A stretch of DNA of 64,000 nt. Source: Rhizobium ruizarguesonis (GTDB lineage Bacteria > Pseudomonadota > Alphaproteobacteria > Rhizobiales > Rhizobiaceae). Numbering within the stretch: position 1 is the first letter of the stretch; every line of letters begins with the position of its first letter. The DNA is taken from positions 18,126 through 82,125 of the forward strand of contig NZ_PQIG01000084.1 of NCBI RefSeq assembly GCF_012349115.1, read 5' to 3'. Made by a program: the position numbers and the translations under genes. This document shows positions 18,338-26,852 of this stretch, piece by piece. The notes under the pieces are model-generated. The model saw only the letters and a list, made by a program, of their open reading frames with translations, made no database searches and was not told where the DNA came from.

Positions 18338-19558
18338 GTGAACGAGACGCCTAAACCGAATTCCTTCCGTTCCGGCCCCGATGAAGATGGCCGTTTCGGC
18401 ATTTATGGCGGTCGTTTCGTTGCCGAAACGCTGATGCCGCTGATCCTCGACCTGCAGGACGAGTGGAACAGGGCAAAGAACGATCCGGCATTCCAGGCCG
18501 AATTGAAGCATCTCGGCGCGCATTATATCGGCCGCCCGAGCCCGCTCTATTTCGCCGAGCGGCTGACGGCCGAACTCGGTGGCGCAAAGATCTATTTCAA
18601 GCGCGAGGAGCTGAACCATACCGGCTCGCACAAGATCAACAACTGCATCGGTCAGATCCTGCTCGCCAAGCGCATGGGCAAGACCCGCATCATCGCCGAA
18701 ACCGGTGCCGGCCAGCACGGCGTCGCCTCCGCGACCGTTGCCGCCCGCTTTGGCCTTCCCTGCGTCGTCTATATGGGCGCCACCGACGTTGAGCGTCAGG
18801 CGCCGAATGTTTTCCGCATGAAGCTGCTCGGCGCGGAAGTCAAACCGGTCACGGCAGGCAGCGGCACGCTGAAGGACGCCATGAACGAGGCACTTCGCGA
18901 CTGGGTCACCAATGTCGAGGATACTTATTATCTGATCGGAACGGCAGCCGGTCCGCATCCCTATCCGGAGATGGTCCGCGATTTCCAGTCGGTGATCGGC
19001 ATCGAAGCGAAAGAGCAGATGCTGGCAGCCGAAGGCCGTCTTCCGGATCTCGTCATCGCTGCTGTCGGTGGCGGCTCGAACGCCATCGGTATTTTCCATC
19101 CTTTCCTGGATGATCCCTCGGTCAAGATCGTCGGCGTTGAAGCCGGCGGCAAGGGTCTGCAGGGCGACGAACATTGCGCCTCGATCACCGCCGGTTCGCC
19201 GGGCGTGCTGCACGGCAACCGCACCTACCTGCTGCAGGATGGTGACGGTCAGATCAAGGAAGGCCATTCGATTTCGGCGGGCCTCGATTATCCCGGCATC
19301 GGCCCCGAACATTCCTGGCTGAACGATACCGGCCGCGTCGACTATGTGCCGATCATGGATCACGAAGCGCTCGAGGCTTTCCAGACCCTGACCCGCCTCG
19401 AAGGCATCATCCCGGCGCTCGAGCCCTCGCATGCGATTGCCGAGGTGATCAAGCGCGCACCGACGATGGGCAAGGACGAGATCATCCTGATGAACCTCTC
19501 CGGCCGCGGCGACAAGGATATCTTCACCGTCGGCAAGATTCTGGGAATGGGACTGTAA
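18338..19558 (+). CDS. trpB: Tryptophan synthase beta chain
   Basis: TrpB joins indole and serine with PLP. The 406-residue product has GIYGGRFVAETLMP near the start, the PLP lysine in KREELNHTGSHKINNCIGQ, and AVGGGSNAIGIFHPF, where a glycine-rich loop binds the PLP phosphate. GTG 18338 has AGGGAG 6 bases upstream and falls just after the trpF stop; a TTG at 18332 is less likely. TrpB forms the alpha2beta2 complex with the next gene's product. Confidence 0.96.
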   Translation: MNETPKPNSFRSGPDEDGRFGIYGGRFVAETLMPLILDLQDEWNRAKNDPAFQAELKHLGAHYIGRPSPLYFAERLTAELGGAKIYFKREELNHTGSHKINNCIGQILLAKRMGKTRIIAETGAGQHGVASATVAARFGLPCVVYMGATDVERQAPNVFRMKLLGAEVKPVTAGSGTLKDAMNEALRDWVTNVEDTYYLIGTAAGPHPYPEMVRDFQSVIGIEAKEQMLAAEGRLPDLVIAAVGGGSNAIGIFHPFLDDPSVKIVGVEAGGKGLQGDEHCASITAGSPGVLHGNRTYLLQDGDGQIKEGHSISAGLDYPGIGPEHSWLNDTGRVDYVPIMDHEALEAFQTLTRLEGIIPALEPSHAIAEVIKRAPTMGKDEIILMNLSGRGDKDIFTVGKILGMGL

Positions 19559-19561
19559 GAC

Positions 19562-20401
19562 ATGACCGCACGCATGGACAAACGCTTTGCCGAGCTGAAG
19601 GCCGAGGGCCGTCCGGCGCTTGTGACCTATTTCATGGGCGGCGATCCTGATTATGACACCTCGCTCGGCATCATGAAGGCGCTGCCGGAGGCGGGCTCCG
19701 ACATCATCGAGCTCGGCATGCCTTTTTCTGATCCGATGGCCGACGGCCCGGCGATCCAGCTGGCCGGCCAACGCGCCCTGAAAGGCGGCCAGACGCTGAA
19801 GAAGACGCTGCAGCTTGCGGCCGATTTCCGCAAGACGAACGATGCGACGCCGATCGTGATGATGGGCTACTACAATCCGATCTATATTTATGGTGTCGAG
19901 AAATTCCTCGACGACGCGCTCGCCGCCGGCATCGACGGCCTGATCGTCGTCGACCTGCCGCCCGAGATGGATGACGAACTCTGCATTCCGGCCATCCGCA
20001 AAGGCATCAATTTCATCCGCCTGGCGACGCCGACGACCGATGAGAAGCGCCTGCCGAAGGTACTGAAGAACACCTCCGGCTTCGTCTACTACGTCTCCAT
20101 GAACGGCATCACCGGTTCGGCGCTGCCCGATCCGTCGCTGGTTTCGGGCGCGGTCGAGCGCATCAAACAGCACACCAACCTGCCCGTCTGTGTCGGCTTT
20201 GGCGTCAAGACGGCGGAACATGCAAAGGTCATCGGCGGTTCGGCCGACGGCGTCGTCGTCGGCACCGCGATCGTCAATCAGGTTGCGACCAGCTTGACGA
20301 ATGACGGAAAGGCAACGGCGGACACGGTTCAGGCCGTCGCCACGCTGGTGCGCGGCCTTTCCACGGGAACACGTTCGGCGCGCCTTGTTGCTGCCGAATA
20401 G
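19562..20401 (+). CDS. trpA: Tryptophan synthase alpha chain
   Basis: TrpA splits indole-3-glycerol phosphate and channels indole to TrpB. The 279-residue barrel has the catalytic Glu in DIIELGMPFSDPMADGP, MMGYYNPIYIYG, VVDLPPEMDDEL with the catalytic Asp, and GFGVKTAEHA in the phosphate-binding end. It follows trpB after 3 bases. A RIME-like repeat separates it from accD, which probably still belongs to the same transcription unit or an adjacent one. Confidence 0.96.
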   Translation: MTARMDKRFAELKAEGRPALVTYFMGGDPDYDTSLGIMKALPEAGSDIIELGMPFSDPMADGPAIQLAGQRALKGGQTLKKTLQLAADFRKTNDATPIVMMGYYNPIYIYGVEKFLDDALAAGIDGLIVVDLPPEMDDELCIPAIRKGINFIRLATPTTDEKRLPKVLKNTSGFVYYVSMNGITGSALPDPSLVSGAVERIKQHTNLPVCVGFGVKTAEHAKVIGGSADGVVVGTAIVNQVATSLTNDGKATADTVQAVATLVRGLSTGTRSARLVAAE

Positions 20402-20417
20402 TTTGCCCACATTGGCG

Positions 20418-20526
20418 CTAAAGCATGTCGCGCAAAAGTGTGCAGCGGTTTTGCGGCAACGACATGCGGGAAACCAAAGACCTAAAAGCGTGGCAAGCAA
20501 ATCTGAAAGATCGCGACGCGCTTTAG
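20418..20526. repeat. RIME-like palindromic element, copy 2
   Basis: 109 bases between trpA and accD. The outer arms are CTAAAGC and GCTTTAG; inside are GCATGTCGCGCAAAAG...TTTTGCGGCAACGACATGC and CTAAAAGCG...CGCGCTTTAG. This is the best-preserved copy in the window. Confidence 0.82.
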
Positions 20527-20545
20527 TCAATCAGGAGTATTCGAG

Positions 20546-21451
20546 TTGAACTGGATCACCAACTACGTTCGCCCGCGGATCAATTCCATGCTGGGCCGTC
20601 GCGAAGTGCCGGAGAACCTCTGGATCAAGTGCCCGGAAACGGGCGAGATGGTCTTCCACAAGGACCTCGAAGGCAACAAATGGGTCATTCCGGCGTCCGG
20701 TTATCACATGAAGATGCCGGCCAAGGCCCGGCTGGCCGATCTTTTCGACAATGGCGAGTTCGAATCGCTGCCGCAGCCGAAGGTCGCGCAGGACCCGCTG
20801 AAGTTCCGCGATTCGAAGAAATATAGCGATCGCCTGCGTGACAGCCGCCTGAAGACCGAACAGGAGGATACGATCCTCGCCGGTGTCGGAAAGGTGCAGG
20901 GACTGAAACTCGTGGCCGTCGTGCATGAATTCAACTTTATCGGTGGTTCGCTCGGCATGGCCGCTGGCGAGGCGATCGTTAAGGCTTTCGAGCGTGCAAC
21001 GTCTGAAAAGTGCCCGCTGGTGATGTTCCCCGCTTCCGGCGGGGCGCGCATGCAGGAAGGCATCCTGTCGCTGATGCAGTTGCCGCGCACGACGGTTGCC
21101 GTCGACATGCTCAAGGAATCCGGCCAGCCCTATATCGTCGTGCTGACCAATCCAACGACCGGTGGCGTCACGGCCTCCTATGCCATGCTTGGCGATATTC
21201 ATCTGGCAGAACCCGGCGCCGAAATCGGCTTTGCCGGCAAGCGCGTGATCGAGCAGACGTTGCGTGAAAAACTGCCCGAAGGCTTCCAGACCTCCGAATA
21301 TCTGCTGGAGCATGGTATGGTCGATATGGTCGTCAAGCGCCACGATATTCCCGAAACACTGGCGCGTCTCTTGAAGATCCTGACGAAGAAGCCGGTTTCG
21401 GCGGCGAACGACATGAATGGCGGCGCGATTGCCCTGGCGGCGAGCGCCTGA
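20546..21451 (+). CDS. accD: Acetyl-CoA carboxylase carboxyltransferase beta subunit
   Basis: AccD, with AccA, moves the carboxyl group from biotin to acetyl-CoA to make malonyl-CoA. The 301-residue product has LWIKCPETGEMVFHKDLEGN at the N-terminus, then the carboxyltransferase core: GGSLGMAAGEAIVKAFE, FPASGGARMQEGILSLMQ, TNPTTGGVTASYA, AEIGFAGKRVIEQT. E. coli AccD carries a four-cysteine zinc ribbon; here only one of those cysteines is left. Length is typical for alphaproteobacteria. It precedes folC by 27 bases. Confidence 0.95.
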   Translation: MNWITNYVRPRINSMLGRREVPENLWIKCPETGEMVFHKDLEGNKWVIPASGYHMKMPAKARLADLFDNGEFESLPQPKVAQDPLKFRDSKKYSDRLRDSRLKTEQEDTILAGVGKVQGLKLVAVVHEFNFIGGSLGMAAGEAIVKAFERATSEKCPLVMFPASGGARMQEGILSLMQLPRTTVAVDMLKESGQPYIVVLTNPTTGGVTASYAMLGDIHLAEPGAEIGFAGKRVIEQTLREKLPEGFQTSEYLLEHGMVDMVVKRHDIPETLARLLKILTKKPVSAANDMNGGAIALAASA

Positions 21452-21478
21452 TAACCGACAAGCAGGCGGGGTGCCGAA

Positions 21479-22831
21479 TTGATACCCAGAGGCCAAACCG
21501 CGGTGAGTGAGGCAGCGCAGGAGATCGACAAGCTCATGGGATTGCATCCCAAGGGTTTTGATCTGTCTCTCGATCGTATCACCCGTCTTCTCGATGTGCT
21601 CGGCAATCCGCACAGGAAACTGCCGCCGGTGATCCATGTCGCCGGCACCAACGGCAAGGGATCGGTCACCGCCTTCTGCCGCGCCCTGCTCGAAGCCGGT
21701 GGCTACAGCGCTCATGTCCACACCTCGCCGCATCTCGTCAATTGGCACGAGCGTTATCGCATTGGCGTCAAGGGTGGACGCGGACAGCTTGTGGGTGACG
21801 CCGTCTTTGCCGAGGCCGTGCGTCGCGTGGCCGATGCCAATGCAGGACAGCACATCACCGTCTTCGAAATCCTGACGGCAGTCACCTTCATCCTGTTTTC
21901 CGAACATCCGGCCGATGCCGCGATCATCGAAGTCGGTCTCGGCGGCCGGTTCGATGCGACCAATGTCATTTCCGATCCGGCCGTTTCGGTCATCATGCCG
22001 ATCTCGCTGGATCACCAGCCCTATCTCGGCGACAGGGTTGAGCTGATCGCGGCCGAAAAGGCCGGCATCATGAAGCCGGGATTTCCCGTTGTTATCGGTC
22101 ATCAGGAATATGACGCAGCACTTGACGTGCTGATGTCGACGGCCGAACGGCTGCATTGCCCGAGCGCCGTCTTCGGGCAGGATTTCATGGCGCATGAGGA
22201 ATATGGCCGGCTTGTTTACCAGGACGAGTTCGGTCTTGCTGACCTGCCGCTGCCGCGCCTTCCTGGCCGCCATCAATATGCCAATGCCGCCGCCGCCATT
22301 CGTGCTGTCAAGGCGGCGGGTTTCACCGTCACCGAAACGATGATGGAAAAGGCGATGAGTTCGGTCGAATGGCCGGGCCGGCTGCAGCGTCTGAGCGAGG
22401 GCCGGCTGCTGTCGCATGCGCCCGCCGGCGCCGAGATCTGGATCGATGGCGGACATAATCCCGGTGCCGGCGAAGTGATCGCCGAATCCATGGCCAATTT
22501 CGAGGAGCGCCAGTCTCGGCCGCTTTTCCTGATTACCGGCATGATCAATACCAAGGATCCGGTCGGCTATTTCAAGGCCTTTACCGGCTTGGTCGAGAAG
22601 GTTTTCTGCGTGCCGATCCGCGGCAGCGAATCGATGATCGACCCCGTGATATTGTCGAATGCCGCTTATGATGCCGGTTTGGTTGCCGAACCGATGTCGA
22701 CGGTCGGCGATGCGCTGGAAGCGATCAAAGCCGTTCTCGATCCAGAGGCATTGCCGCCGCGCATCCTGGTCGGCGGCTCTCTCTATCTCGTCGGCGACGT
22801 GCTTTCCGACAATGGCACGCCCCCGAAATGA
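21479..22831 (+). CDS. folC: Bifunctional folylpolyglutamate synthase / dihydrofolate synthase
   Basis: FolC adds glutamate to dihydropteroate and to folates. The 450-residue product has the P-loop VIHVAGTNGKGSVTAF, HTSPHLVNWHERYRI, EVGLGGRFDATN, the Mg/ATP loop in ISLDHQPYLGD, and WIDGGHNPGAGEV in the C-terminal domain. The start is unsure: TTG 21479 after GGCGGGG, or GTG 21503 (VSEAAQEIDKL), which removes 8 residues; both keep all motifs. A strong terminator follows and is shared with the opposing trxA. Confidence 0.93.
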   Translation: MIPRGQTAVSEAAQEIDKLMGLHPKGFDLSLDRITRLLDVLGNPHRKLPPVIHVAGTNGKGSVTAFCRALLEAGGYSAHVHTSPHLVNWHERYRIGVKGGRGQLVGDAVFAEAVRRVADANAGQHITVFEILTAVTFILFSEHPADAAIIEVGLGGRFDATNVISDPAVSVIMPISLDHQPYLGDRVELIAAEKAGIMKPGFPVVIGHQEYDAALDVLMSTAERLHCPSAVFGQDFMAHEEYGRLVYQDEFGLADLPLPRLPGRHQYANAAAAIRAVKAAGFTVTETMMEKAMSSVEWPGRLQRLSEGRLLSHAPAGAEIWIDGGHNPGAGEVIAESMANFEERQSRPLFLITGMINTKDPVGYFKAFTGLVEKVFCVPIRGSESMIDPVILSNAAYDAGLVAEPMSTVGDALEAIKAVLDPEALPPRILVGGSLYLVGDVLSDNGTPPK

Positions 22832-22845
22832 AGGCTGCAAAATGA

Positions 22846-22873
22846 AAAAAGCCCGGTCGAAGCCGGGCTTTTT
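22846..22873. terminator. Bidirectional terminator between folC and trxA
   Basis: AAAAAGCCCGG and CCGGGCTTTTT form a perfect 11-bp stem. A-run before and T-run after make it work in both directions. Confidence 0.92.
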
Positions 22874-22904
22874 CGTCAGTGTGCTATGAATTAAGAGATA
22901 TCAA

Positions 22905-23225
22905 TCAGGCAGCGCTCGAAATCCAGTTCGAAAGAGCTGTCTTTGGCTTCGCACCGACAGAAATATCGGCGACTTCGCCGCCCTTGAAGATTGCAAGGGT
23001 CGGAATGGAGCGCACACCGAAATGTGCGGCGAGTTCCGGGTTCTCATCGATATTCAGCTTGGCGACCTTGACCTTGCCTTCCATCTCGACGGCGATCTCT
23101 TCGAGGCTCGGAGCAATCATCTTGCACGGGCCGCACCATTCAGCCCAGAAATCGACGACGACGGGTTCTGCGGATTCCAGAACTTCCGACTGGAAGTTAT
23201 TGATATCGACTTTCACGGTAGCCAT
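22905..23225 (-). CDS. trxA: Thioredoxin
   Basis: The 106-residue product has the redox-active site FWAEWCGPCKMIAP and the cis-proline loop RSIPTLAIFKGGE. It is the general cytoplasmic protein-disulfide reductant. ATG 23225 has GGAG 6 bases upstream; the open frame extends to 23261 without support. It lies 75 bases after addA in the same direction and may be read with it. Confidence 0.96.
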   Translation of the reverse strand: MATVKVDINNFQSEVLESAEPVVVDFWAEWCGPCKMIAPSLEEIAVEMEGKVKVAKLNIDENPELAAHFGVRSIPTLAIFKGGEVADISVGAKPKTALSNWISSAA

Positions 23226-23300
23226 GGGCTGCTCCTTTAACGGAATTGGGTGTTGAACCACATGTGATGGTGCGGTGCCGAATTTTCAATGTCCGGTATT

Positions 23301-26300
23301 TCACTTTGTCTTGACCGCTGCAAGCGCCAAACCGAGCGTCTTTTCGCTCAGCGTGTAGAGCGAAGCGTTCTCGGTATAGACAAGCATGCAATCGATACGC
23401 TTATCAGGATAGAGCGGCGCCAGGATCTCGCGATAGATCGCCAGCTGTGCCCGGTGCGCGAAGGGGACGGCCTCCTCTGTTGCCGGCGGCACCCGATTGG
23501 TCTTGTAGTCGAGAATGACGACGCGATCGGCAAGGACGGCAAGCCGGTCGATACGGCCGGAGACGGCATAGCGCCGGTCTTCGAGCGTCAATGTTCCCAT
23601 GATCGAGACCTCGGGCTGGGCCTGAATACCGAGGACGGCCTGCAGACCCTCTTCGTCCAATAGTTTCAGAACCGAATCGACAAGCTTGCGCCGTTCGGCC
23701 TCCGGCCAGAATCGAGCCGCCCGTTCGGCATAACGGCTCGCCGCATCAGGCCGCTCGCCAAGTGGAATTTCGGGAAGCGCCTGCAGCATGCGATGGATCA
23801 GCCTGCCCTTCTCCAGTGAACGATCGCTGCGCTCCTTCTCGCCGAACAGCGGCGAAACGACCAGCAAACCGCCCTCGTCTTCATCGATGATCGTGCCGGC
23901 GCCGGAGGGGCTGAGCGGGCGCGGCAGCTCAGCCTGCGGCGGCAATGGCCGCAAAAGGCCATCCGGCAAGGTCTCCTCGCTGTCGCGCTCCTCGCTGCGG
24001 TCGATACGCTCAAAGCTTCGTTCCACTCGCGGCACGCGCCATTTGATGCCTTGCCATTCTCCATCGGGACCGGAGAACGTGGTCGCCTCCACATGCGGAT
24101 GGTCGTCGCGCAGCGCCGTCGAAATCATCATATGCCAGGTGTCGTTGTTCACACGCACGCCACGATAGCCGCAGACGACCAGCCGGTCGGCCGCGCGCGT
24201 CATGGCGACATAGAGCAACCGGCGATATTCTTCTTCCGCCAGCATCTGGATACGCGCCGCATCGTCCTGCGTCAGCGAATTGGCGAGATCGGAGACAGGA
24301 ACCCAGACGGGCATTGGCGGCTCGTCGGGACCGGTCTCGATCAGGCGAAGCTTCGGCAGATGCGTATGCGTAGAGGCCTTCGAACCGCCGTCGACAAGGA
24401 AAACGATCGGCGCTTCAAGACCCTTGGAGGCATGCACCGTCATGATGCGCACCTCATTGCGTCCCTTGTCCTGCTCGCGCTTCACCACGGGCGCCTCGAG
24501 CTCCAGCGTCGAGATGAAGGATTGCAGCCCGGGAAGACCGGAGCTTTCGTGGTCGAGCGTGAAGGTCAGGAACTCGTCGAGAATATCGCTGACTTCGGTG
24601 CCGAGACGGGCAAGGAATTGCCGCCGCCCGCCATGACTGCCCAGCACGCGCGCATAGAAATCGTGAACCGACAGGCTCCTGGACTGCCGGAGAAACAGCT
24701 CGAGCCTCTCGACGGCAGCGCGAAAACGTTCGGTGCCATCGGCGGCGAAGCTTTTCAGATGGCTCCAGACGCTCTCATTGTCGCCGCGTAACGCGGCAAT
24801 CGCAAAGATGTCGTCCTCGGAGAGATCGAAAAGCGGGCTCTTGAGCACGGCGGCGAGCGAAAGGTCGTCTTCCGGCAGAAGCAGAAAACGGCCGAGCGCC
24901 AGCAGATCCTGCACGGCGATATGGCTGGTCAGCACCAGCCTGTCCGCGCCGGCGACGGGAATATCGCCGCGGCGCTTCAACGCCCGCGTCAACGCATTGA
25001 CGAAGGCGTCGCGCTTGCGCACCAGCACCAGGATGTCGCCGGCCTCGATCAGGCGTTCCTTGCCTTTGTCGACGATCGTCTCGCGCCCGACGAGCGTGCC
25101 GATCGAATGGGCGATCCGCCGCGCGAGGATTGCGGCCGGGGCGCTTTCCGGCGTTGCGTCGAAGGGCGCCGTCCAGTCCTCTTCCTTCACCACCGCTTCC
25201 GGCGCAACCATCTCCCAGAGGTCGACGGCGCCGGGATGTCCGATGCGGCTGGAACGATGCACGACCGGTTCGCCGAGCGCGCTGAGGCCGCGCGCGTTGT
25301 CGGGCGCCTTGAAAATATGGTCGACGGCCTCGAGCACGTCGGCGGTCGAGCGGAACGACAGTGGCAGCCGCACGGAGGAAAAACTCTGCCCGCTATCGGA
25401 CACGCGCCGCCGCGTTCGGTCGCTTTCCTCGGAAAAACGCTCTGGCCGCGCGCCCTGGAAGGAATAGATCGACTGCTTTTCGTCGCCGACGGCAAAGAGC
25501 GTGCGCACGATCGGTCGGGCGCTTTCTCCGGAGAAGAAATCCTCGGCGAGCGACTGGATGACACTCCACTGGATCGGGCTGGTATCCTGCGCCTCGTCGA
25601 CGAGGATATGGTCGATGCCGCGATCCAGCTTGTAGTGGATCCAGGGACCCACGCCACTTTTCATAAGCAGGTCGGAGGTGCGGGTGATCAGGTCCTCGAA
25701 ATCGAGCTGGCTGCGCTGCTTCTTCAACTCCTCATAGTCGTGATTCAGCCGATCGGCGAGCGCGAGTGCTGCCTGCGTGGCGCCGTACATCCGCATCAGT
25801 TTCAGCCGGTCGCGGCTTGCTGCGACATGCGCGCGGGCTATGGCTATGGCGTCCGCCAGCTGCGGTGCCTCGGCAAGCATGGCCTTGACGAAGAATTGCG
25901 AGTCCGCCTTGGGCTCGCCCTTCATTGTCAGAAAGATTTTCTCGAGGAACTCAGCGCGCCTTACGTCTTCGCGCTCCCGCCCTGCGAGCCTGAGGCCGTA
26001 GGCAACCTCTTGCGCCTTCGTGCCGCCCTTCTGGTCGGCCAGCGAGAGATAAAGCTCCAGCGTACCGCCTGAAAGCTCCGGCAAAGGCCAATATTGCGCC
26101 GCGATCCGGCTTTCCGTGTCGCCAGCGGCAAGGCCAAGCCTCTTGCGCAGGATCTTCTCCACACCGCCCTGCTGCTCGGCCGTCACCGTAAAACGACGAA
26201 TGGCGTTGCGGTTGGCGACGATGTCGCCGAGCAGGTTCTCCAATCCGGATTCGTCGCCAAGATTGAGAACGTAGGCGAATGCCTCGGCAAGGGTGCTGTC

Positions 26301-26852
26301 TCCCTCCGGCGCCATTGCTGTCAGCAGCGCCCGGCGCGCATCGGAAAGCAGCGCCACCGCCGCGCGATCGTCGAGAACCGAGAAATGTCCCGCAACGTTG
26401 GCCTCCAGCGGGAACTGATGCAGCAGCGCCTCGCAGAAGGCATGGATCGTCTGGATTTTCAGCCCGCCGGGTGTCTCCAGCGCCTTGGCAAACAGCCGGC
26501 GGGCCTCGGCAAGCTTCAGTCCGTCGGGAGCCGTACCCTCGATCTGCGCGATCCGCCGGCTGAGGTCTTCATCGTCAAGCACCACCCATTCCGCCAACCG
26601 TTCGAAGACGCGGTTCGACATTTCAGACGCCGCGGCCTTGGTGTAGGTGAGGCATAAAATGGCGGAAGGCCGCGCACCTGATAGCAGCAGCCGGATAACG
26701 CGCTGCGTCAGCACATGCGTCTTGCCGGAACCGGCATTGGCCGAGACCCATGCCGAACGTAGCGGATCGGAGGCAATCGCCTGCTGGATTGTCGTCCAGC
26801 CGATCCAGGCGCCCGGATCGTCATCGTTGGGAAGCGCGGTCACATCACTCAT
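23301..26852 (-). CDS. addA: ATP-dependent helicase-nuclease AddA
   Basis: AddAB processes double-strand breaks for recombination, replacing RecBCD. The 1183-residue product is a UvrD-like helicase with Walker A ANAGSGKTHVL (around residues 39-49), motif Ia LTYTKAAASEM, Walker B LVDEAQDTSPIQW, GDEKQSIYSFQGA, motif V MTVHASKGLEAPIVFL and VAMTRAADRLVV. A C-terminal RecB-type nuclease contains VILDYKTNR. ATG 26852 overlaps the addB stop by 8 bases (ATGAGTGA); the longer frame to 26900 would run deep into addB. Confidence 0.95.
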   Translation of the reverse strand: MSDVTALPNDDDPGAWIGWTTIQQAIASDPLRSAWVSANAGSGKTHVLTQRVIRLLLSGARPSAILCLTYTKAAASEMSNRVFERLAEWVVLDDEDLSRRIAQIEGTAPDGLKLAEARRLFAKALETPGGLKIQTIHAFCEALLHQFPLEANVAGHFSVLDDRAAVALLSDARRALLTAMAPEGDSTLAEAFAYVLNLGDESGLENLLGDIVANRNAIRRFTVTAEQQGGVEKILRKRLGLAAGDTESRIAAQYWPLPELSGGTLELYLSLADQKGGTKAQEVAYGLRLAGREREDVRRAEFLEKIFLTMKGEPKADSQFFVKAMLAEAPQLADAIAIARAHVAASRDRLKLMRMYGATQAALALADRLNHDYEELKKQRSQLDFEDLITRTSDLLMKSGVGPWIHYKLDRGIDHILVDEAQDTSPIQWSVIQSLAEDFFSGESARPIVRTLFAVGDEKQSIYSFQGARPERFSEESDRTRRRVSDSGQSFSSVRLPLSFRSTADVLEAVDHIFKAPDNARGLSALGEPVVHRSSRIGHPGAVDLWEMVAPEAVVKEEDWTAPFDATPESAPAAILARRIAHSIGTLVGRETIVDKGKERLIEAGDILVLVRKRDAFVNALTRALKRRGDIPVAGADRLVLTSHIAVQDLLALGRFLLLPEDDLSLAAVLKSPLFDLSEDDIFAIAALRGDNESVWSHLKSFAADGTERFRAAVERLELFLRQSRSLSVHDFYARVLGSHGGRRQFLARLGTEVSDILDEFLTFTLDHESSGLPGLQSFISTLELEAPVVKREQDKGRNEVRIMTVHASKGLEAPIVFLVDGGSKASTHTHLPKLRLIETGPDEPPMPVWVPVSDLANSLTQDDAARIQMLAEEEYRRLLYVAMTRAADRLVVCGYRGVRVNNDTWHMMISTALRDDHPHVEATTFSGPDGEWQGIKWRVPRVERSFERIDRSEERDSEETLPDGLLRPLPPQAELPRPLSPSGAGTIIDEDEGGLLVVSPLFGEKERSDRSLEKGRLIHRMLQALPEIPLGERPDAASRYAERAARFWPEAERRKLVDSVLKLLDEEGLQAVLGIQAQPEVSIMGTLTLEDRRYAVSGRIDRLAVLADRVVILDYKTNRVPPATEEAVPFAHRAQLAIYREILAPLYPDKRIDCMLVYTENASLYTLSEKTLGLALAAVKTK

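Noticed and set aside
18149..22840. Two very long minus-strand open frames (793 and 769 codons) separated by one stop, opposite trpF-trpB-trpA-accD-folC
   Set aside because: The plus strand encodes five unmistakable enzymes over the same bases. The antisense translation has low-complexity His/Asp/Arg-rich content and no family motifs; it results from codon bias in GC-rich genes.
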